Of a stretch of DNA of 64,000 nt, positions 11,351-22,800 are shown one piece after another; position 1 is the first letter of the stretch; every line of letters starts with the position of its first letter. The translations under genes and the position numbers were made by a program. Under the pieces are notes generated by a model. That model was not told where the DNA came from. It saw nothing but the letters and a program-made list of their open reading frames with translations, and made no database searches. The stretch comes from Fallopia convolvulus (Eukaryota > Streptophyta > Magnoliopsida > Caryophyllales > Polygonaceae), in contig OZ024724.1 in assembly GCA_964016875.1 (NCBI GenBank), forward strand, positions 54,869,938 to 54,933,937, read 5' to 3'.

Positions 11351-11490
11351 TTCATTCGATTAATAAACCACAATTATAATCTGATTAATAAAGCACAATA
11401 GCAGATTAATAAAGCACTTTTTCATCCGATTAATAAACCACAATTATTATCTGATTAATAAAGCACAATAGCAGATTAATAAAGTACAAT
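11351..11490. repeat. 70-bp tandem repeat, two copies
   Basis: Copies start TTCATTCGATTAATAAACC at 11351 and TTCATCCGATTAATAAACC at 11421. Each contains several sub-copies of GATTAATAAA. Confidence 0.8.
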
Positions 11491-11494
11491 AGCA

Positions 11495-11568
11495 TGTCAT
11501 CAGACATCTAGTCAAATGGTTAAGTCTCAAGTGTCATCAGACATCTAGTCAAATGGTTAAGCCTCAAG
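11495..11568. repeat. 37-bp tandem duplication
   Basis: TGTCATCAGACATCTAGTC begins at 11495 and again at 11532; the two copies differ by very few bases. The unit carries the A-box-like TAGTCAAATGG, so an internal promoter half is duplicated. Confidence 0.85.
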
Positions 11569-11605
11569 GGTAGTACCTAAAGGTTTTCGGTTCGACTCAC
11601 TCTAT
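11532..11605 (+). ncRNA. tRNA-like / SINE head with A and B boxes
   Basis: TAGTCAAATGG (11546-11556) fits a Pol III A box and GGTTCGACTCA (11589-11599) fits a B box, at tRNA-like spacing. A full cloverleaf is not evident, so a tRNA-derived SINE or tRNA pseudogene is more likely than a working tRNA. Confidence 0.45.
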
Positions 11606-12180
11606 TAAGAGGGATTTGTCTTCCTCCATTTTTGGTCTCCAGCTCTTCCGATCTCATAAAAGAAGGGGAAACTCGGTCGCGCTCCGTGACCTGGATATCG
11701 TCCTCATCTCCTTCATGTTGTTTATTGCTTTTAATTCCTCCATGCTCCCTTCTAGATGAAAGAAGGACGCCCCCGAGCTTAATTAAGTACCATGCCACTA
11801 CGCAAGGTGATGGCATTGACATTTTGACTCGGATTGAACTCTGTTCGAGATGGAAGTTTGCTTGAATTTCTAGCTTCCAATTTACCCACAACATTGGCAA
11901 TTTGGCTTACTTGGGTCCCTAGATTTTGAATGTTAGACTTGGTCTCTTTTTAAAATTGACTCATTGAGCTTTGTATTGTAGTCATACTCTAAGGAGTCTG
12001 AATCATCTCATCAATGGACATTGAGGAATTCTAATTGACCCCTTGAGGTGTAGGATTGTAAGGTGGCCTAAATGGAGGTTGACCACCCTACTAATTGTTC
12101 GAATTTCCATACCTCATATTAGGATGATCCCTCTATCCAGGATTATAGTGTTGGAGTAGGGATCATACCTCGAATCCTTG
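11606..12180 (-). pseudogene. decayed Ty3/gypsy gag fragment
   Basis: Read on the minus strand with frame breaks, this shows NPGYR, NMRYGN, PPFRPPYNPTPQG, a SMSIDEMIQT stretch and IQNLGTQVSQIAN, the linker and coiled-coil segment found after the zinc knuckle in Athila/Tat-type gag. There is no intact frame and no LTR pair. It is an old fragment. Confidence 0.6.
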
Positions 12181-12189
12181 ACCTAGATG

Positions 12190-12207
12190 TATATATATAT
12201 ATATATA
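12190..12207. repeat. (TA)n microsatellite
   Basis: Nine TA units in a row. Confidence 0.95.
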
Positions 12208-12429
12208 AGTTAATATAAAACGAAGAATATTTTACGGTTAGTTAATTATAATAGGTAATTTAAAAATGTTTTATACATTGTTTTATACCATGTGATCTAA
12301 AAAGAATAATATAATATTGTATAATTAGGTAATATACATTTTTTGAATTTTTTAAAGAAAATTTATGAGCTTTTTGGTAGGAGGGCATTTATTTGACATT
12401 GAGAGACAACTTTACTAGTAGTATAGATA

Positions 12430-13295
12430 GATATAGACTAGTCATGGTCCAAGGACGTCCATTGGAGGATGTAAATTTTATATTTTAATGTTTGAAATAA
12501 ATATTTGTTTCTAAAATTCACACACAATACAAACAATAAATATAAATAATGGAATGAATAGAAATCATATAAATTTTAATATAAACAAAATATTTCCATT
12601 TCATGTATACCTAATTATCGTCCACCAACAACCTTCAAGTCTTATGTTCTCATCGTTCTTTTTGAATCTGTGTTTTCATTTTATCATTCTTTTCTTCTAA
12701 TTAATTGAAATTGTACGTGATGCACTCATGCAAAAATGAAAGACATATGTATAGTGAGAAAGAGAGTAGAATAGGAAAAGTTACAAAATAAATTCGATGT
12801 TATCTATTGTTAGATGTAATATTACATGTTGTTTTGATGTTATGCTTTGTATGTAATACCAAATGTTTCTAATTTAATGATGTAATATCAAAGGTTGATG
12901 TTATATTTATTATTGTTATGTGTAATATATACAAAATGTTACAAAATTCATAATTTTATATTTAGATGGGTAATTATATGACAAATCCTCCAACTTTTGA
13001 ACATTGAAGTCCGTCCGTTGGAGGGACAAAGTTTATATTCTAAAATTTGAGATGAATATAATTTGTGAAAAATTTACACAGATAACACAAAATCAACATC
13101 AATGAATAATGAAATTAACTAAAATTGTAGAAATTCTTACCTAAATGAAAATGTTGTCGTTTTATGTATATCTAATTAGTGTCCATCAACAACTTTCAAG
13201 TCTTGTGTTCTCATTGTTCACTTTCCAATCTCAATTCATGTTTTTATTTGATTATTTTTTCCAACAATTTAAGGTTGTCTTTTATTTTTTGTTTG
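12430..13295. repeat. diverged AT-rich tandem duplication, second copy interrupted
   Basis: Sequence from about 12430 to 12976 is similar to sequence from about 12977 to 13295 continuing at 39565-39875: both hold a GTCCA-TTGGAGG-like start, a TGTATA-CTAATTA segment, CATCAACAA, CAAGTCTTGTGTTCTCAT, then CTCATGCAAAAAT and TAGTGAGAAAGAGAGT. The second copy is split by the Tat element, with GTTTG (13291-13295 and 39560-39564) on both sides. No gene is visible in it. Confidence 0.75.
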
Positions 13296-14064
13296 TGATG
13301 AAACCCGAAATAACTGCTACGCTACGAGACAAGAAATAAGATTATTATATTTGAGTGCAAACACTTGCTCCTTTATTTATGATTTTCTCCCAAATAACGA
13401 GGTTACAAACATACGAGGCTGATGAACAACTTTAAGAATTACACCTAGACCTCGTACGAGGTTCCGAGATCAAACCTAAATGTTGCGAGGTTGACTCTAG
13501 GGCGAGGTAGATTTGGGTACGTGGTGTAGAGAGCTTTGTGAGATTTTGTAGCGAGGTCTTTAGTGTGGGCGAGGTCTTTGTATGACTTGGAGTCTTTTTG
13601 TGGACTTCTCTTATCTGTAGCGAGGTCTTTGGACGGTATTCCTATCACGTCGATCTTTAACAAACAAGAGGGTTCTTGAGTTCAAGTGGTTTTTCGACCC
13701 CTTCTTCCTACGAGGTTCTTCTCTATTTATAGAGAATTGGGGGGCTGAGTTTAGGCCAATGTTCGATGTGGGATACTCGAAATAAGGGTTTTTGATTGGT
13801 CCATGAGTGAGGTCACATGTGATTGGCTTGGGAGTGAGGTTGCTGGTGATTGGTTCGGGAGTGAGGTCGCTTGTGATTGGTTCGAGCGGGCGGACGTATT
13901 AGTAGAGTCGGTAACGAGGTCGAGACCTCGTTCCGGGATGTTCGAGAAACCTCGCATCTGTTGGGAGTTTTGTTTTTAAATAACCGGGCATGACGTGGGT
14001 CCCTGGTTTGCTTATGGGGGCCCTTCTGGGCCCACTTTTGCTTCTACTGTTTTGGGTATCATCA
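13296..14064 (-). repeat. 3' LTR of the Tat element
   Basis: 769 bp. On the minus strand it carries a TATA box TATAAATA (13731-13724) and, 65-150 bp upstream, four CCAAT boxes at 13880-13876, 13853-13849, 13826-13822 and 13799-13795, exactly 27 bp apart. Many CGAGGT/ACCTCG words occur throughout. Confidence 0.93.
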
Positions 14065-14314
14065 CAACCCCATGGCCTGGGGGCCTCGCCCCGAGGGTCG
14101 CAGGGCATAAGTTCCCTGGATCCGTGAGATGCGAGGTTTATGACGTTCTCGAGGTTGGGAGGGCGCTTTGCGAGGTGCGAGGCTCTGTACTTAGGTTCTC
14201 TTCTTGTTTTGCGCGAATGAAGACTCTTGGGCCTTTTCGCCATTCTTTGCTTAGTGGGCCGCCCAGGTGAGACAGGTTTTTAAGAAGCCTTTCGGGAGTG
14301 GGGGAGGCCCAAAT

Positions 14315-14500
14315 CTGCTCTATATAAGGGCGTATCTTACACGCCTCCCCCTCATCTTCTCTCTCCAAATTTTTCGCTCCTTCTCTCTCTTTATCTCTTC
14401 GGTTTCTTCTGAGCGGTTTCTCCAGACGGTTTCCGACGAGCTTCTTGCCGTTCGCCAGTTGCGCCACCGCCTCCCGTTCGCCGACCTTTAAACAAGTAAG
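14315..14500 (+). promoter_or_regulatory. promoter and leader of the Tat antisense gene
   Basis: CTCTATATAAGGG near 14318-14330 is a strong TATA box on the plus strand. It is followed by a CT-rich leader typical of plant 5' UTRs and a GTAAGT donor at about 14496. An acceptor CTTTTCCAG at about 15700-15708 precedes ATG 15743, so a leader intron of about 1.2 kb is likely. This would drive the ORF against the direction of gag-pol. Confidence 0.6.
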
Positions 14501-14832
14501 TTCTCGATCTTCTTTCTCCTGTCTTTTGGTATTTTTTGCCTTCGATTCTTCCTTTGCTCGCCTTTTGCCTCGTGTTTTGTAAGGGCGACGGTGTGTCGCC
14601 CGGCGTTTCGTGCCGGTGTCACGGTTGCGAAGCGGCGGTGGCAGGGTTGCGTGTTTCTTGGCGTTTGGCTTTTGTTATTTTTCTTTGCCCCTTCTTCGTT
14701 TCGTTTTGCATCTGGGTGGGTGCTTGGTGATTTCTGGGTGCTTCTTTGTTGTTTGCGCGACGGCATTGGGTGTGGTTTTTGTTCCATAGTGCCCTTGTCT
14801 CCCCTTGGTTTTTTGCGTTTCCTCTCCTTTCT

Positions 14833-15148
14833 TTTTCGTTCTGCATTTCTCCCCTCTTTTTTCTGTGTTACGCTCTGGGGGGCGGTGTTGCGGTGGTGAG
14901 GCGGTGGTGAGACGGTGGTGGGGGTCGGTTGTCGTCGTGAGGGTACCGCTGGGCTTTTGGGTTTATTGCTTCTCTCCCCTTCTCTTTTCTTTTTCGTTCT
15001 GCATTTCTCCCCTCTTTTTTCTGTGTTACGCTCTGGGGGGCGGTGTTGCGGTGGTGAGGCGGTGGTGAGACGGTGGTGGGGGGCGGTTGTCGTCGTGAGG
15101 GTACCGCTGGGCTTTTGGGTTTATTGCTTTTCTCCCCCTCTCTTTTTT
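14833..15148. repeat. 158-bp tandem duplication in the leader intron
   Basis: TTTTCGTTCTGCATTTCTCC begins at 14833 and again at 14991. Both copies run through a GCGGTGGTGAG-rich segment and GGTACCGCTGGGC, and they are nearly identical. Confidence 0.9.
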
Positions 15149-15387
15149 GCTTGGGGTGACGGTTGAGCTTCTGTTCCTCCGCCCACCACTTTTCGAATTT
15201 CAAAAACCCTCGGGAGCCCAAACGTCATGATGTCTGTTTGACGGGACGTTTGGGCTTCCACCGCTGGCTTCCACCGTTGGTTGGCCTTCTTTCTCTTTCC
15301 TTTCTTTTGGCGCTTCAAATTCTTCTTTGTCGTCCTAGCCTGTCAGAGTAGCCCGTAGGATGCCACGTGGCCTTTCCTTTTATGACC

Positions 15388-15660
15388 TCGCGTTGCTTTG
15401 TCCCCCGAGGTTGCGACCTCGTGCCCATTTTCTCCCGAGGTTATGACCTCGTGATCTTTTCTTTTCGAGGTTATGATCTTTGTGCTTTGATCTTGGGTTC
15501 GACCTCGTCCTTCCTTCTTTCCCGGGGTCGTGATCTCGTTCTTCGATCTCGGGTTTTGACCTCGTTTTCCTTCTTACACGGGGTCATGATCTCGTTCTTC
15601 GATCTCGGGTTTTGACCTCGTTTTTCCTTCTTTCACGGGGTCATGACTTCGTGTTTTTCT
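15388..15660. repeat. degenerate tandem repeats with GACCTCG core
   Basis: GATCTCGGGTTTTGACCTCG starts at 15545 and 15601 (period 56), with looser earlier copies from about 15400. Each unit carries ACCTCG or CGAGGT. Confidence 0.75.
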
Positions 15661-15742
15661 CTTTGGTTGTCTTGCCTTTAGTGCCTTACTGACCTTTTCT
15701 TTTCCAGGTGCTAGCTTTTCGCGGCCTGGACGTTGTCTTTTC

Positions 15743-18564
15743 ATGCCTAGGAGAGCCTCTGCGAGCCCACCGCCCGACTTTGTCTTCAATTTTCAAGAGA
15801 ATTTCTATCAAGAGGTCTCCGAGTCCGTAGGAAGCGTAGAGCCTAGTGATTCTCAGAACCCAAGTTCTCCTTCATTGGTCTTCAGCGAGCCCTCATCTAG
15901 TGACTCTGCTGTTTCGATCAATTCGTACTTCCCCCGCCTGCGCATATATTCTGGTGTTGAAATGACTTCCTCTTCTTCTCCCGATGTGATCGCCGCTGAG
16001 GTCGAGGCGAGGTTGGACGCGGCGATTGCCTCAGCTTCGGCCGCGTATGTGCCGTCGAGCTTCCCCGAGGCCTATATTACCGACGCTGTGTCCGGCATTC
16101 CCGTCATCCTCAGAGAACGGATTCCTATGAGTCCGAGCACTCCCGAGGCTTACCTGTCCGAGGGGGTGGCCACCGATTTGACGCTGGACGACCTCGCGGA
16201 CATAGCTAAAGATTTCCCCTGGCCCGAGGGAGTCGAGTTGGCATTGCCAGAGGAGGAGGGGCGACCCCTGGCGTCCTACGAGGGGTGTGCGGTCGTGAAC
16301 CTCGTTAGTCTCCAGGCGGGCTTTAGGCTGCCCTTGGCCCAGCACATCGTTGATTTTTTGTGGGCCATGGGTGTCTGCCCCGCTCAGTTGTTCCCGAACG
16401 CCTGGCGGCTGTTATGTGCTTACACAATTCGAAGCCGGGAGCTTCTGGACGAGCCGAATCTTAGTGACTTGTCGGCGTTAGTCTTGGCGAGGAGAGAACC
16501 TCGCTGTTCCCTGTTCAACCTCAGCACACCGAACGTTAAAATTATTACGACCCAGTCGAATGTCGGGACGTGGAAACCTAAATGGTTTTTGGTCCGAGAC
16601 CTCAGCGGGAGATATTTTAATTTCCCTGTGGCACCGGGTAACTACGAGAGGTGCGTGTGCTCGTACAAGGTCGACGAGTTCCAGGCGCTCAAGGCCAAGT
16701 ACGCCACAGCGTACCAGGCACCATACGAGTGCTACCTTTCTCAGGACCGGCTGGAGCGGGCCGGGCTGAGCCTCAGTTTTCCTCCTCGCGAGGGCGGAGA
16801 GGGTATTTTATTATCACTATTTCCCTGATTGTTTTCTTTTTCCTTGTATGTTTGTGGGGTTATACACCTCGTTTCATTCGTTTCTGACCTCGTCTTAACC
16901 TGCTGTTTTCTTTTTACTTGTATGTTTGCGGGGTTATACACCTCGTTTCATTCGTTTCTGACCTCGTCTTAACCTGCTGTTTTCTTTTTACTCCTTTCTT
17001 GACAGTGGATTTTTTGCACGCTCTTACCACGACGTCGAAGGGGAAACAACCTATGACGTCTACTTCTAAGACCCCTGCTCCCCTGCTCCCCAAGGGGATT
17101 TCAATCAACGAGCCGAGCTCGCAGCCGAGCTCGTAGGCGAGGACAGGTACAACACAGCCGGGACCTGTCCCGCCAACGGCCGCGACAGGGGGAGCCCTGC
17201 CCAAGGGGAACGTCTCGAGGGCGTCGTAGTGGGACGTCACGGGGCCGCCCCAAGGGGAAAAAAGGCCTGATGTGGTTCCGTCAAAAGGGGCCACCACGAA
17301 GGGGACCACCCATCCACCCCGGGCTTCCGACGACAAGGCCGGGCGGAAGAGGAAGGAAGCGGGGTCGTCCCCCGAGAAGAAAAAGAAACCCCGGTCGGGC
17401 GACCACCAACGAAGCTCGCGGGATTTGGAACTCATTCCTGCCTTCAACTTCGAGGGGCGAAGCCGCGGGGATACAGGCCCCCATCCTGCCAGGTTTCACT
17501 GCCCTGGACCCATCAGAGGGGCCCCGTTGGATTGGGCTCGGGGGGATTACAAGGAGGAGGTCGCGTGGGCCAACAACCTCACCGAGGCGGCGCTTGACGA
17601 TGAGGCCGCTCGGTACTCGGCCATGGTAAGCTCTTCTTCTCTTTTTTTTTGTCTTTGTGTGTTTAATTCTTGTCTCTTTCTTGTCTCTTTTCTCATCCTT
17701 CTGTGAACTTGCAGCACACCTTTTTTTGATAATTACAACCGAAGTCGCATCGTCCTACTTCATTCGAGGATGGACAAGATGGAGGCGACGCTTCGGGCCC
17801 GTAGCGAGGTGTGCGAGCGACAGGCCAAGGAGCTGGCCGAGGTCGCGGAGTCGTCTAAAGCCGCGGAGGCTGCGGCCAAGAAGCGGGTAGAGGCCGCGGA
17901 GGCCGCAGCGAGGTAGGAGGTAAAGGCGGAGAGGGAGGGGGAGAAGAGGGCGAGGGGTGAGGCCGAGGTTCTGCGGGGCGAGGTTGAAGGACTTCGAGGC
18001 AAGCTCTCCGCCGAGCACGAGTTCTTCAAGGCGAAGGAAGCCGAGTTTCTGAGGGCCGAGGAGGAGATCAGGCACCTCGAGGGGCGCATTGTTGAGCTTA
18101 ACAAGGAGGTCGAGGCCGCGGGTCCCAAGTACGTGGACTCGGAGGAGTACAAGGCGGAGCTGGTGGAGAGCGTGAGGACAATGTTCCACCAGGCAGTCCG
18201 CATGGGCGTAAAACAGGCGGTGACCAAGTATGGGCACCTCGACCCCCAGATCGTCTTCTTCAACCCCAACTACAACGAAACCATGGGGGAGCTAGGGTCG
18301 AAGGATCCCGAGGGAGAATGTGAGTTCTTCCTCAACGAGGACGGGACTATGTCCAGCACCGCGCCTCCCGAGGTAGAGCCCATTGGAGGGAACCCGAAGT
18401 TAACCTCCACGGGACCTCAGCCCGCGACTGGTGCGCCCGCGCCTCTTGCCTCTGCTGCCCCTGTTCCTGCTGGACCTGCTCCTGCTGAAGCCTCGGCTGC
18501 CTCCGCCGAATCTCCCAAAACCATCGATCTTACCGGTCCCGAGGCTGAAACCTCGAAGAAATGA
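15743..18564 (+). pseudogene. Tat antisense ORF (PF04195-like 'putative gypsy type transposon' protein), broken
   Basis: This spliced gene lies opposite and downstream of pol. Exon one is open from ATG 15743 to about 16800: a Ser-rich N-terminus, then the family core (GFRLPLAQHIVDFLWAMGV, PNAWRLL, WKPKWFLV, GRYFNFP). A second exon starts after an acceptor at about 17008, and a third at about 17715 after a GTAAGC...TTGCAG intron; it encodes a long Ala/Glu-rich coiled coil and ends at TGA 18562-18564 after an Ala/Pro-rich tail. In-frame TAG codons near 17135, 17229 and 17914 and a run of seven T near 17721 break the frame. Such antisense ORFs are known in Tat-group elements; their role is unresolved. 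Confidence 0.7.
16845..16992. repeat. 74-bp tandem duplication in an aORF intron
   Basis: TGTATGTTTG begins at 16845 and 16919; the copies are almost identical, including CCTCGTTTCATTCG and CTTAACCTGCTG. Confidence 0.92.
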
Positions 18565-18929
18565 TGAACTTTTCTCTGGTGGCCCTACGGGGTTTGTAAT
18601 TAAAACATCTTTCTTTTTTTTTTGTTTGGGTGACCCTACGGGGTCTGTAATCGAAACACCTACTTCTATTTTTATCAGATTCGCCACTTTCTTTTCCTAT
18701 GCTTGTTTGCTTTAGACTTTCTTGCATATGCCAGTCCTTATCCATCCAACCCCATGGTGCGAGCGTCACATCTTTTGTGGGGCTCGGACCACACCGGGTG
18801 TTGTAGTCCTGCGACGAGGTCGTGGGCCTCGGTTCGGACCTCGTTTGTTCTGGAAGTTCGTTCCGACCTAAAAAATAGCCGTCCGCGAATCCTGGCGTCT
18901 TAGGGGATCCACGAACCTCGCTAGTATCC
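18565..18929. other. 3' flank of the antisense ORF
   Basis: Contains two copies of a GGTGGCCCTACGGGG/GGTGACCCTACGGGG motif (18578 and 18629) and CGAGGTC words. No coding frame. Confidence 0.5.
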
Positions 18930-19812
18930 CAAGCGGGAGGCGAGGGGTGGAATTTCTTTCAAACGAGGTCCTCCTACCCTAAGCGCGAAGCGAGGGGTGG
19001 AATTTCTTTAAGCGAGATTCTCCAACCCCATGCGTGAAGCGAGGGGTGGAATTTCTTTCAAACGAGATTCTCCAACCCCAAGCGTGAAGCGAGGGGTGGA
19101 ATTTCTTTCAAACGAGATTCTCCAACCCCAAGCGGAAAGCGAGGGGTGGAATTTCTTTCAAACGAGATTCTCCAACCCCGAGCGTGAAGCGAGGGGTGGA
19201 ATTTCTTTCAAACGAGATTCTCCAACCCCAAGCGGGAAGCGAGGGGTGGAATTTCTTTTGAACGAGATTCTCCAACCCCAAGCGGGAAGCGAGGGGTGGA
19301 ACTTTTTTCCAAACGAGATTCTCCAACTCCAAGCGTGAAGCGATGGGTGGAATTTTTCAGCGAGACTCTCCAACCCCAAACGGGAAGCGAGGGGTGGAAT
19401 TTCTTTCAAACGAGATTTTCCAACCCCAAGCGGGAAGCGAGGGGTGGAATTTCTTTTGAACGAGATTCTCCAACCCCAAGCGGGAAGCGAGGGGTGGAAC
19501 TTTTTTCCAAACGAGATTCTCCAACCCCAAACGTGAAGCGATGGGTGGAATTTTTCAATTAGACTCTCCAACCCCAAGCGGGAAGCGAGGGGTGGAATTT
19601 CTTTCAAACGAGATTTTCCAACCCCAAGCAGGAAGCGAGGGGTGGAATTTCTTTTGAACGAGATTCCCCAACCCCAAGCGGGAAGCGAGGGGTGGAATTT
19701 CTTTTGAACGAGATTCTCCAACCCCAAGCGGGAAGCGAGGGGTGGAACTTTTTTTCCAAACGAGATTCTCCAACCCCAAGCGTGAAGCGATGGGTGGAAT
19801 TTTTCAACGAGG
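18930..19812. repeat. 50-bp minisatellite, about 17-18 units
   Basis: The unit AAGCG(G/T)GAAGCGAGGGG, then TGGAATTTCTTT, AACGAGATTC and TCCAACCCC, repeats with a period of 50 bp; some units are a few bases shorter. It lies between the pol stop (19880) and the end of the antisense gene, in the element's 3' UTR. Hypervariable 3' UTR arrays of this kind are described for Tat/Retand/Ogre elements as sources of new satellites. Confidence 0.95.
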
Positions 19813-19879
19813 GAGCGTTTTTAGAAAAGCCTGCAATCCTTTATTTACCAACTGTGAGGAACAACGGGGTTTCGAGTTT

Positions 19880-22800
19880 CTACATGTAATATTTTTTGAG
19901 TCGTGCGACGTTCCACGTTTTGCTCAGTGTGCGCCCCTCGTCGTCCCTGAGTTTGAAAGCCCCGGGCGCGACTTCTTCTCCGAGGATGTAGGGTCCTTCC
20001 CAGTTAGGGTCCAATTTTCCTCCTTCGGTGCGTCTTAGCACGAGGTTTCCCGTGGTCAAGAGGTGAGGTCTGACCTTTTTGTCGTGGTATACGGCGACAC
20101 GTCGCTTGTATTCTCTAGAGCGCAGGTCCGCTACCTCGCGGATTTCGTCTCGGAACTGCAGTTCGATTTTGAGGTTGGCCTCGTTTTCTTTTTCGTCGAA
20201 GTTGCACACCCTTGCTGATGGAATTAGGGTTTCTACGGGAACGAGGGCTTCCGCCCCGTAGGTAAGAGCGAAGGGGGTCTCGCCCGTTGCGCGGCGCGAG
20301 GTCGTGCGATACGTCCAGAGGACGAGTGGAAGTAATTCGGCCCAGCGGCCCAGTGCCATGCCCATGCGCTTTTTGAGGTCTGTCAAGATGCGGGCATTAA
20401 CGTTTTCTACTTGGCCATTGGACTGGGGATGAGCTACGGAGGAAAATTTGAGGTTGATGCCCAGCTCAGAGCAGAAAGTCCGAGTTTCTTCACAGTCGAA
20501 TTGGGGGCCATGGTCGGTCATGATTGTCATGGGGACACCAAAACGGCAGACGAGGTTCTTCCACAGGAACTCGCAGACCTTTGCCCCGGTGATTTTTTCC
20601 ATTGCTTGTACTTCGATCCACTTCGTGAAGTAGTCCACGATGACCAAGATGTATTGCACTTGGCCAGCAACTTTAGGAAAAGGGCCTAAAATGTCCATTC
20701 CCCACATTGCGAATGGGCATGGCGCGTGAATGCTGCGGAGGGGAGCCGTTGGGGTGTGCTGGACGTTCCCGTGTTTCTGGCATCCAGCGCATTTTTGGAC
20801 GTAAGCTTTTGCGTCTTGTCGGAGAGTGGGCCAGAAGTACCCCAAGTGGACGATTTTGTGTGCCAGAGATCTCCACCCCGGGTGTCCCCCACAAACTCCC
20901 TCGTGGGCCTCGTAGAGGACGTGGTCCGTGGCCTCGGGCGGTATGCACAGCAGGTTGGGTTCAGCGTATCCCCGACGATAAAGCTGGTCGCCGACGACGC
21001 AGTAGCGGGCAGCTTGCATCTTTAGTTTTCTGGCCAGCGCGGGGTCCTCTGGGAGGATGCCGCTTTGTATGTACCTCGTTACCGGGGACCTCCAGTCCTC
21101 GGTCCTTATGGACATGACCTCGCTATCGACACTTCGCGAGAGCTTTCTCTCCACCATTACGCGGTTCCCCACATCCAAGGGAAGCGCGGAGCCTAACCTG
21201 GCGAGGGCATCCGCCTTTGTGTTTGAGGTTCGCGGGATTGACTCCACCGCGAAGGTTTCTAGGCATGAGACCAAGGCCTTGACTTTTGCTCGGTAAGCGG
21301 GCAGAAAACCTGTTCTGGTGTCGTATTGGCCGTTGAGTTGTCGCGCCACCAATTCGGAATCTGTGTAGACCCTGATTTTGCGGGCTCCGTTGAGTAGCGC
21401 CATCTCGATCCCGGTGATCATGGCCTCATACTCGGCGTCGTTATTGGTGGCATCAAAGGCGAAGTTGAGAGCATACTCCGTCTCGATTGAGGGTCCAGCG
21501 AGGAACACCCCGGCCCCGCCACCGGCGTCACATCGTGAGCCGTCAACGAACACTTTCCATTCGTCCGAGCTTGTGTCTGTCTCGGGGAAGGTGACCTCCA
21601 CCATAAAGTCGGCGAGGGCTTGTCCCTTCATCGCGGTTCTCGGAAGATAATTGATATCGAACTCGGAGAGCTCGACGGCCCACTTGGTCATACGTCCGGA
21701 GAGAGCGGGCTGATGCAGAATTTGACGAAGTGGGAGGTCCGAAAGAACCTGGATGGGATGTGCGTGGAAGTATGGGCGTAGTCGCCTTGCGGCGGTCACC
21801 ACAGCCAGCGCCATCTTCTCTGCCGGGGAGTATATCTGCTCCGCGGGCTGGAGCACGCGGCTCACAAAGTATACCCGGTGCATGGCCTCTCTTGTGAGCA
21901 CCGCGCTGACGGTCTCGGGACTCACCGCCACATACAGTTGAAAATCTTCGCCCGCGCGTGGAGGTGACAAGGTGGGGAACTTGGTGAGGAAGGTTTTTAA
22001 CTCAGAGAAGGCTGTCTCGAGTCTTTCGTCCCAGACGAACTTGTCGTTCTTTTTGAGGGCGGCGAAGAATGGGAGGGACTTGTCTGCTAGGCGGGAGCAA
22101 AACCTCCCCAAGTAGTTTACAACGCCGTTGAGTCTTTGTACCTCGGTACGAGATCGGGGAGACCTCATTGCGAGGATAGATTCTATTTTGGCGGGGTTGA
22201 CGTCGATCCCGCGCTCGCTGATCATGAATCCCAAAAACTTTCCCGAGGACACGCCAAAAACGCACTTCTCGGGGTTCAGGCTGAGCTGGTGGTGTCCGAG
22301 GGTGGTGAAAACCTCGGCGAGGTCAGCCAGGTGCTCCTCGGGGCCCTTGCTCCGTACCACGATGTCGTCGACGTAGGCGGATACGTTCCTGTCCAGGTGA
22401 TCTTTAAAAACCCGATCGACGAGGCATTGGAATGTGGTTCCCGCGTTCTTGAGGCCAAATGGCATGACCTTATAACAGTATGTCCCCCGCTGAGTGATAA
22501 AGGATGTCTCTTCCTCGTCACGGGGATTCATCGAGATCTGGTTGTACCCCGAGTAGGCGTCGAGGAAACTCAAGACCTCATGCCCAGCGGTCGAATCTAC
22601 AAGTGCGTCGATCGAGGGCAGGGGGTAGCTGTCTTTGGGACGGGCCTTGTTGAGGTCTTTGAAGTCTACACACATCCGCCACTTGCCGCTGGCCTTTTTG
22701 ACCAAGACGACATTGGACAGCCATTTCGGATACTGGACTTCGCGTATGAAATCTGCGGCCAGCAACTTGGCCACCTCTTCATTTGCGACGGTTGCCCTTT

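Noticed and set aside
14488..15351. Many overlapping ORFs in the GC-rich leader of the Tat antisense gene
   Set aside because: They lie in an inferred intron with tandem duplication; compositions are low-complexity and no family is seen.
19030..19807. Several ORFs with GWNFF/SKRDSPTP or GVGESRLKEIPP repeats on both strands
   Set aside because: They are translations of the 50-bp minisatellite; the 50-bp period is not a multiple of 3, so frames rotate and no protein family is implied.
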